Source of the DNA: an uncultured Lutimaribacter sp.
Lineage (GTDB): Bacteria; Pseudomonadota; Alphaproteobacteria; Rhodobacterales; Rhodobacteraceae
DNA: 64,000 bases
Direction of reading: 5' to 3'
Assembly (NCBI GenBank): GCA_913061505.1
Contig: CAJXSO010000006.1
Span: 1 to 64,000, forward strand
In this document: one piece after another, positions 60,025 to 64,000 of the stretch
Position numbering within the stretch: position 1 is the first letter of the stretch
Layout of the letters: each line of letters starts with the position of its first letter
Made by a program: the position numbers and the translations under genes
Notes under the pieces: model-generated
Databases searched by the model: none
The model's input: only the letters and a program-made list of their open reading frames with translations
Told to the model about the DNA's origin: nothing

Positions 60025-60204
60025 TTAGTCAGCTGCAACAGCCGCTACAACGGCCAGCACCAGCAGCGGAACCAGTGCACCGCCCGACGAGCTTGCAGTT
60101 TCTTCAACAACAACCGGTGCTTCCATTACGGGAGCCGACATGTTGCCAGCAAATGCGGTCGAAGCAGCAGCGGTCAGGGCAGCAGCCAAAACAAGTTTAT
60201 TCAT
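60025..60204 (-). CDS. small secreted hydrophobic peptide (hypothetical)
   Basis: A 59-residue product with a clear signal peptide (MNKLVLAAALTAAASTAFAG), a short acidic stretch (MEAPVVVEETASSSGG) and a hydrophobic C-terminus (ALVPLLVLAVVAAVAAD). GGAGGATATT precedes the ATG, so it is very likely translated. It lies tail-to-tail with hemH. Similar 55-60-residue proteins are, as far as I recall, common beside hemH in Rhodobacterales and are sometimes misnamed ferrochelatase. Function is unknown. Confidence 0.75.
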   Translation of the reverse strand: MNKLVLAAALTAAASTAFAGNMSAPVMEAPVVVEETASSSGGALVPLLVLAVVAAVAAD

Positions 60205-60342
60205 AATATCCTCCAGATATCCGCCTGCCACAATAGCGTGTCAGGCACCCAAGACTTACCTCGTAATATGCGATAAAGCAGTATCAGCGCGGAAATGCAA
60301 ACCCAAGTTTAGTGGATTTCACGAACTCGCGTCATCGTGTCG

Positions 60343-60954
60343 TCAAATTAGCAACACTTGTGTGCCAACTTTGGCCAAGCTGAACAATTCGGCGATATGT
60401 TCGTTGTAAAGGCCAATGCAGCCATTCGAAGACCGGCGGCCAATCTTGCGCGTATCATGGGTGCCGTGGATACGGTAATATGTCCAGGATAGATACAATG
60501 CATGGGTGCCCAGCGGGTTATCGGGGCCGGCTGGCACGAAATCGGGCCATTCCGGGTTGCGCTCTTTCATTGCCGGGGTTGGGCGCCATTCTGGCCCCTC
60601 TACCTTGCGCACCACCTGCGTGCGGCCGCGGCGGGTAAGATCCTCGGTCATGGGCACAGACGAGGGATACAGCTTGTAGGTTTCACCATCGGCCGACCAG
60701 AAATGCAGCGCGCGCGAATCAATATCCACCAAGATGGCGCCTTTGTTGAGGTTGTTGAAATAGGGCCGCCAATCTAGCGTGCGAAAGCTGGAAATATTGC
60801 GCCGCACCGCTTGGGTAACATCTTTTTCAACCTCGATGGTGGTTGCAGAATTCACATCGCCCGTTTGGCCAAACGCAGGCGCGGCAACCATTGCCGCCGC
60901 CGAGGCAAGAAAGGCACGCCGATTGAAAGGCGCGGTTTTCAAGTGTGTCATCAT
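60343..60954 (-). CDS. L,D-transpeptidase (YkuD domain), Tat-type signal
   Basis: Cell-wall crosslinking enzyme, 203 residues. The YkuD catalytic motif is HGTHDTRKIGRRSSNGCIGL, with the nucleophilic Cys in SSNGC. The signal region NRRAFLASAAAMVAAP has a twin-arginine look. GGAG precedes the ATG at 60954 (MMTHLKTAP). It is a single gene on the minus strand, facing away from the CAP lipoprotein gene. Confidence 0.9.
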   Translation of the reverse strand: MMTHLKTAPFNRRAFLASAAAMVAAPAFGQTGDVNSATTIEVEKDVTQAVRRNISSFRTLDWRPYFNNLNKGAILVDIDSRALHFWSADGETYKLYPSSVPMTEDLTRRGRTQVVRKVEGPEWRPTPAMKERNPEWPDFVPAGPDNPLGTHALYLSWTYYRIHGTHDTRKIGRRSSNGCIGLYNEHIAELFSLAKVGTQVLLI

Positions 60955-61117
60955 GCTCTCCAAATGGAATGGCCCCAATTTTTCGCGCAGCATATGGCGC
61001 AAAAGCCGCAGTCGCAAATCAAACAGCCGTTAGGCGGCGATGTAACAGCATAGTGGGTTGGAAAAACCACGCCATTCGCGCTAAAGCGGGGTATTGGCAA
61101 TTCAAGGTTTCAAAAAC

Positions 61118-61624
61118 ATGCGTTTGGCCGCACTTTTGGTTACTGCAGCGCTGGCCCTTGCGGCTTGCACCACCACCGAACCAACGCTGGGGCCAGATGG
61201 CAAACCATTGCCGCGGGTCTACCGCATTGCCCCGTCAGATCATGGGGAAATCCAGTTCAGGATGCTAGATTCGGTGAATTCGCTGCGCGGTGCGGCCGGC
61301 CTGGCGCCGATCGAGCTGGATGCGCGCCTAACCGCCGCCGCCGCGACGCATTCGCGCGATATGGCTGTGCAAAACCGGCCGTGGCATTTTGGCTCGGATG
61401 GGTCGTCGCCCATCGATCGGGTGCAGCGCGTGGGCTACGAGGGGCGTTTGCTGGGCGAAAACATCTCGGAAACCTACGAGACCGAGCTGGAAACCCTGGC
61501 CGCCTGGATGGAAGACCCAACCACACGGCGCATTATCGTCGATCCTGATGCCACCAAAATGGGCTTTGCATGGCACCAAGAGGCCAATGGCAAAATCTGG
61601 TGGACCTTGATCACCGGCACCTAA
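61118..61624 (+). CDS. CAP-domain (SCP/PR1-like) lipoprotein
   Basis: A 168-residue predicted lipoprotein; the signal ends LALAAC and would anchor it to a membrane. The CAP domain has LDSVNSLRGAAGLAPIELDA, AAATHSRDMAVQNRPWHFG, GRLLGENISETYETE and GFAWHQEANGKIWWTLITG. Bacterial CAP proteins are secreted and of mostly unknown activity. AAGG lies upstream of the ATG at 61118; a TTG eight codons upstream is less likely. Two L,D-transpeptidase genes flank it. Confidence 0.85.
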   Translation: MRLAALLVTAALALAACTTTEPTLGPDGKPLPRVYRIAPSDHGEIQFRMLDSVNSLRGAAGLAPIELDARLTAAAATHSRDMAVQNRPWHFGSDGSSPIDRVQRVGYEGRLLGENISETYETELETLAAWMEDPTTRRIIVDPDATKMGFAWHQEANGKIWWTLITGT

Positions 61625-61654
61625 GCCCCGCAAATCACCCCGCACAGGGGCGCA

Positions 61655-62143
61655 TTACGGGTTGATCGTAATTGGCGTGCCATTACGCACCATGGCGTAA
61701 ATTTCTTCGATATGGCGGTTGGGCACCGCAATGCAGCCCGCTGTCCAATCGCGCCCACCCTTGCGGTATTTCCATGGGCGACCGTGGATAAATATATCGC
61801 CCCCCGGGCTGCGCCCACGCGCCTGTGCATAGGCCCGATCGCGGGTATTGGGGTAGGAAATGCCCAAAGATAGGTGAAACTCGCTGTTTGGGTTGCGGCG
61901 GTTGATCACATAGGTGCCTTCGGGTGTCTTGCCATCGCCTTCGAATTGTTTGTGCCCTTCGGGGGCAAAGCCAAGCCCAATATCGTAGCTGCGCAAAACC
62001 TCGTTATCATGCATCAGATACATTTTGCGCGCAGCCTTGTTCACCACAACCCAACTGACCGCAGGGCCATCGTAGCTGCGAAACTTGCTGGCGCAGCCCG
62101 CAAGAGAAAAAACCGTTGCCAATATCAGAATGACCCGCAGCAT
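61655..62143 (-). CDS. L,D-transpeptidase lipoprotein (YkuD domain)
   Basis: Second cell-wall L,D-transpeptidase, 162 residues, made as a lipoprotein (signal ends SLAGC). The catalytic motif is HGRPWKYRKGG with the cysteine in DWTAGCIAVPN; GDGKTPEGTYVINRRNP is the usual upstream block. The start at 62143 (MLRVILILATVFS) is chosen for the lipoprotein signal. It converges on the CAP-domain gene with 30 bp between. Confidence 0.9.
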   Translation of the reverse strand: MLRVILILATVFSLAGCASKFRSYDGPAVSWVVVNKAARKMYLMHDNEVLRSYDIGLGFAPEGHKQFEGDGKTPEGTYVINRRNPNSEFHLSLGISYPNTRDRAYAQARGRSPGGDIFIHGRPWKYRKGGRDWTAGCIAVPNRHIEEIYAMVRNGTPITINP

Positions 62144-62231
62144 CGCATAGCCTGTTTGTTCGTTTGGCGCAGCCCTACACCAATTTTGCCCCGTGCCATA
62201 GGCCCTGCGCTTTATGGTTACATTTGCGTGA

Positions 62232-63449
62232 TCAGTCGCGCGAAAAACAGGCAACCAATTCAATATGCGCCGACCACCGAAACTGGTCGATCACCTGCAC
62301 CGGGCCCAGGCGCCACCCCGCATCCAGCAACAGCTTTGCATCGCGGGCAAAGGTGACAGGGTTGCACGAGACAAAAGCAATTTTGCCTATCGGGGCCAGG
62401 GCCAGCTGGGCCACCTGTGCCTGTGCGCCAGCGCGGGGCGGGTCGATCACCACGGCATCAACGCCGCGCAATTCATCGGGCATCAGGGGGCGGCGAAACA
62501 GATCGCGGGCCTCGGTTGTGATACGTTTCAACCCCGGTGTTTCGCGCCACGCCCGATCTAACGCTTTCAGCATCTCGGCGTCACCCTCGACCGCATGCAC
62601 AGCCGCTGCCTGGGCCAAAGGCAGCGCAAATGTGCCGCAGCCTGAAAACAGGTCAGCCACCCGTGCGGCGCCCTGCACCATATCGCTGACGGCTTGCACC
62701 AAGGCCTGTTCGCCCGCCGCTGTGGCCTGCAAAAACGCGCCAGGCGGCGGGGCCACATTGGCCAGCCCCATGCGCTGCAGCGGTGGCAGGCGGGTGGCCA
62801 CCACCTCGCCATCCCACGACAGGCGCGCCAGTTTGCACTGTTCGGCCAGCTGGGCCAGCGCCACGCGCAACGGGCCATCCAAGGGCTTGCCGCCCGTTGC
62901 CGCCAAATCCAGCCCATGGCGGGTAAGCGTGGCTTGCACGGCCAGCTCGGCCTTGCGGCTGGCACCCAAAACCGCCAGGCGCTGCGCCACATCAAAGGCT
63001 GGCTGCAGCGCTGGATCGATCAACTGGCAATCGGGAATTTCAACAATCACCCCGGATGCGCGGCCATGAAACCCGGCCAATGCGCCCTTTTTGGTGCGCC
63101 GGGCCGAAATGCCCATGCGCCGCCGGCTGCGCGGGGGCGAGGTATGTATGGGCAAAAACTGTGCCTCGATCGCCTGCGCCTGCAAGGCTTTGCGCACCAC
63201 ATCCACCTTCCATTCGGCCACAAATGCATCGCTGGCATGCTGCAATTGGCAGCCACCGCACGATTTGAAATGCCGGCAGGGCGGGGCCACGCGGCTGGGC
63301 GAAGGCGTGATCACCCGCATATCAACCAGCTGCTGGCCTTGCGGCGTGCCCTCGACCACCTCGCCGGGCAGGGCAAGGGGCACAAATAGCGGGCCCTCGG
63401 CGATGCCGTCGCCCTGGTGGCCCAAACGATCGATTGTTATGCGTGTCAT
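62232..63449 (-). CDS. 23S rRNA/tRNA m5U methyltransferase (RumA/TrmA family)
   Basis: Predicted uridine-5 methyltransferase with an Fe-S cluster, 405 residues. The cluster cysteines lie in CRHFKSCGGCQLQH plus DCQLIDP. The SAM motif is DLFSGCGTFALPLA, the catalytic cysteine is in FVSCNPVTFARD and the general base glutamate in SAHIELVACF. MTRITIDRLGHQGDGIAEGP is the standard N-terminus and fixes the start at 63449. Whether it modifies 23S or tRNA cannot be told here. Confidence 0.88.
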   Translation of the reverse strand: MTRITIDRLGHQGDGIAEGPLFVPLALPGEVVEGTPQGQQLVDMRVITPSPSRVAPPCRHFKSCGGCQLQHASDAFVAEWKVDVVRKALQAQAIEAQFLPIHTSPPRSRRRMGISARRTKKGALAGFHGRASGVIVEIPDCQLIDPALQPAFDVAQRLAVLGASRKAELAVQATLTRHGLDLAATGGKPLDGPLRVALAQLAEQCKLARLSWDGEVVATRLPPLQRMGLANVAPPPGAFLQATAAGEQALVQAVSDMVQGAARVADLFSGCGTFALPLAQAAAVHAVEGDAEMLKALDRAWRETPGLKRITTEARDLFRRPLMPDELRGVDAVVIDPPRAGAQAQVAQLALAPIGKIAFVSCNPVTFARDAKLLLDAGWRLGPVQVIDQFRWSAHIELVACFSRD

Positions 63450-63583
63450 ACCCGCGCCATAACCTGCCGCGTGCCCCCGGAAAAGCCCCTGCTGCACCAG
63501 CGCACCAAATTTGCGCCGCATCATGGCTTTGACGCCGCGGCCCCTGCCCGCTAGCCTGCCCGCATCATGAAAGGGACACGCGC

Positions 63584-64000
63584 ATGAAATCTGTTCGTCT
63601 ACGCCTGCTGATCTTGGCGTTGACCCCGCTGATCGTGCTGATGCCGCTCTTGCTGTTGATCGGCATGACCCGCTGGACCACAGATTACGACAAGGTCTTG
63701 ATCGCCAATGTCGAAAGCGACCTGCGCATCGCCCAGCAATACCTAACCCGCCTGATGGTTGAAACCGGCGACGAGCTGGCAGGCGTGGCCGAGTCGGCCG
63801 AATTTGCCGCAATCTTGCAACGCCCGCCCAACCAGCAAGCCGCCTATTTCACCCGCAAACGCCAGGCGCTGGAGCTGGATTTTTTGTATTTCCTGCCAGA
63901 ACATGATGCCATCGATCAGGCCGCGCGCTGGCCGATCATTGCCGCAGGGCTGAATGGCCGCCCTTCGACCCAGATCGATATTTTCAGCGCCGCCGATCTG
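63584..64000 (+). CDS. membrane sensor protein, probable histidine kinase (partial)
   Basis: Only the first 139 codons are in the window; the gene runs off the right end. The product begins with a short basic stretch and a membrane segment (LLILALTPLIVLMPLLLLIG), followed by a predicted periplasmic sensing region (TRWTTDYDKVLIANVESD, RIAQQYLTRLMVETGDEL). This layout is common in sensor kinases of the family. No kinase domain can be seen yet. AAGGGA precedes the ATG. Confidence 0.55.
   Translation, partial: MKSVRLRLLILALTPLIVLMPLLLLIGMTRWTTDYDKVLIANVESDLRIAQQYLTRLMVETGDELAGVAESAEFAAILQRPPNQQAAYFTRKRQALELDFLYFLPEHDAIDQAARWPIIAAGLNGRPSTQIDIFSAADL

Overview
The window looks like chromosomal DNA of a GC-rich alphaproteobacterium of the Rhodobacteraceae/Roseobacter type. 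Three things point there: the block dnaA-dnaN-recF-gyrB next to rpsT, an enoyl-CoA hydratase gene, mutM, ubiE and ubiB; the fused YlxR/L7Ae protein in a rimP-nusA-ylxR-infB operon; and an hemH gene followed by a tiny secreted peptide gene. No phage, IS element, CRISPR array, rRNA or tRNA gene was seen. Species and replicon cannot be fixed from the sequence alone.

Layout. 1-10.9 kb: a glpR-like regulator, then a complete reductive pyrimidine degradation locus: preT-preA (dihydropyrimidine dehydrogenase), a RutR-like TetR regulator, an N-carbamoyl-beta-alanine amidohydrolase, dihydropyrimidinase and a four-gene ABC importer with an NMT1/THI5-type binding protein. Two closely matching 16-bp palindromes sit at the two catabolic promoters. 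10.9-19.7 kb: amtB-glnK, a class A penicillin-binding protein, mlaA-mlaC-like lipid transport genes, and a type I secretion ATPase/adaptor pair without a visible substrate. 19.7-32.7 kb: gyrB, a LysE exporter, recF, dnaN, dnaA, rpsT, enoyl-CoA hydratase, mutM, ubiE, ubiB and a small-molecule kinase-like gene. 32.8-36.5 kb: a flagellar island (flgD, fliK, a FlgJ-type rod-binding protein, a FlgN-like protein) that also carries a broken 5' piece of motB. 36.6-40.8 kb: dnaK-dnaJ behind a heat-shock-type promoter, and radC. 40.8-48 kb: a PstS-like/OmpA fusion, secA, a parvulin, argJ and mutT. 48-54.5 kb: infB, ylxR, nusA, rimP with a leader hairpin, and proline iminopeptidase. 54.6-64 kb: ubiG, YciI-like, MarR, nitrilase, glutaredoxin, comF, a methyltransferase, hemH, a small secreted peptide, two L,D-transpeptidases around a CAP-domain lipoprotein, an RNA m5U methyltransferase and the start of a membrane sensor protein.

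How it works together. The first 10.8 kb is one functional module: import of a pyrimidine-like compound, reduction of the ring, ring opening, and decarbamoylation to beta-alanine, probably controlled by the RutR-like repressor. Most of the rest is housekeeping: replication start and sliding clamp, translation initiation, protein folding and export, ubiquinone and haem synthesis, and cell envelope maintenance. The accessory points worth attention are the operator pair of the pyrimidine locus, the decayed motB inside an otherwise intact flagellar island, the orphan type I secretion pair, and a terminator-like hairpin just ahead of rimP.
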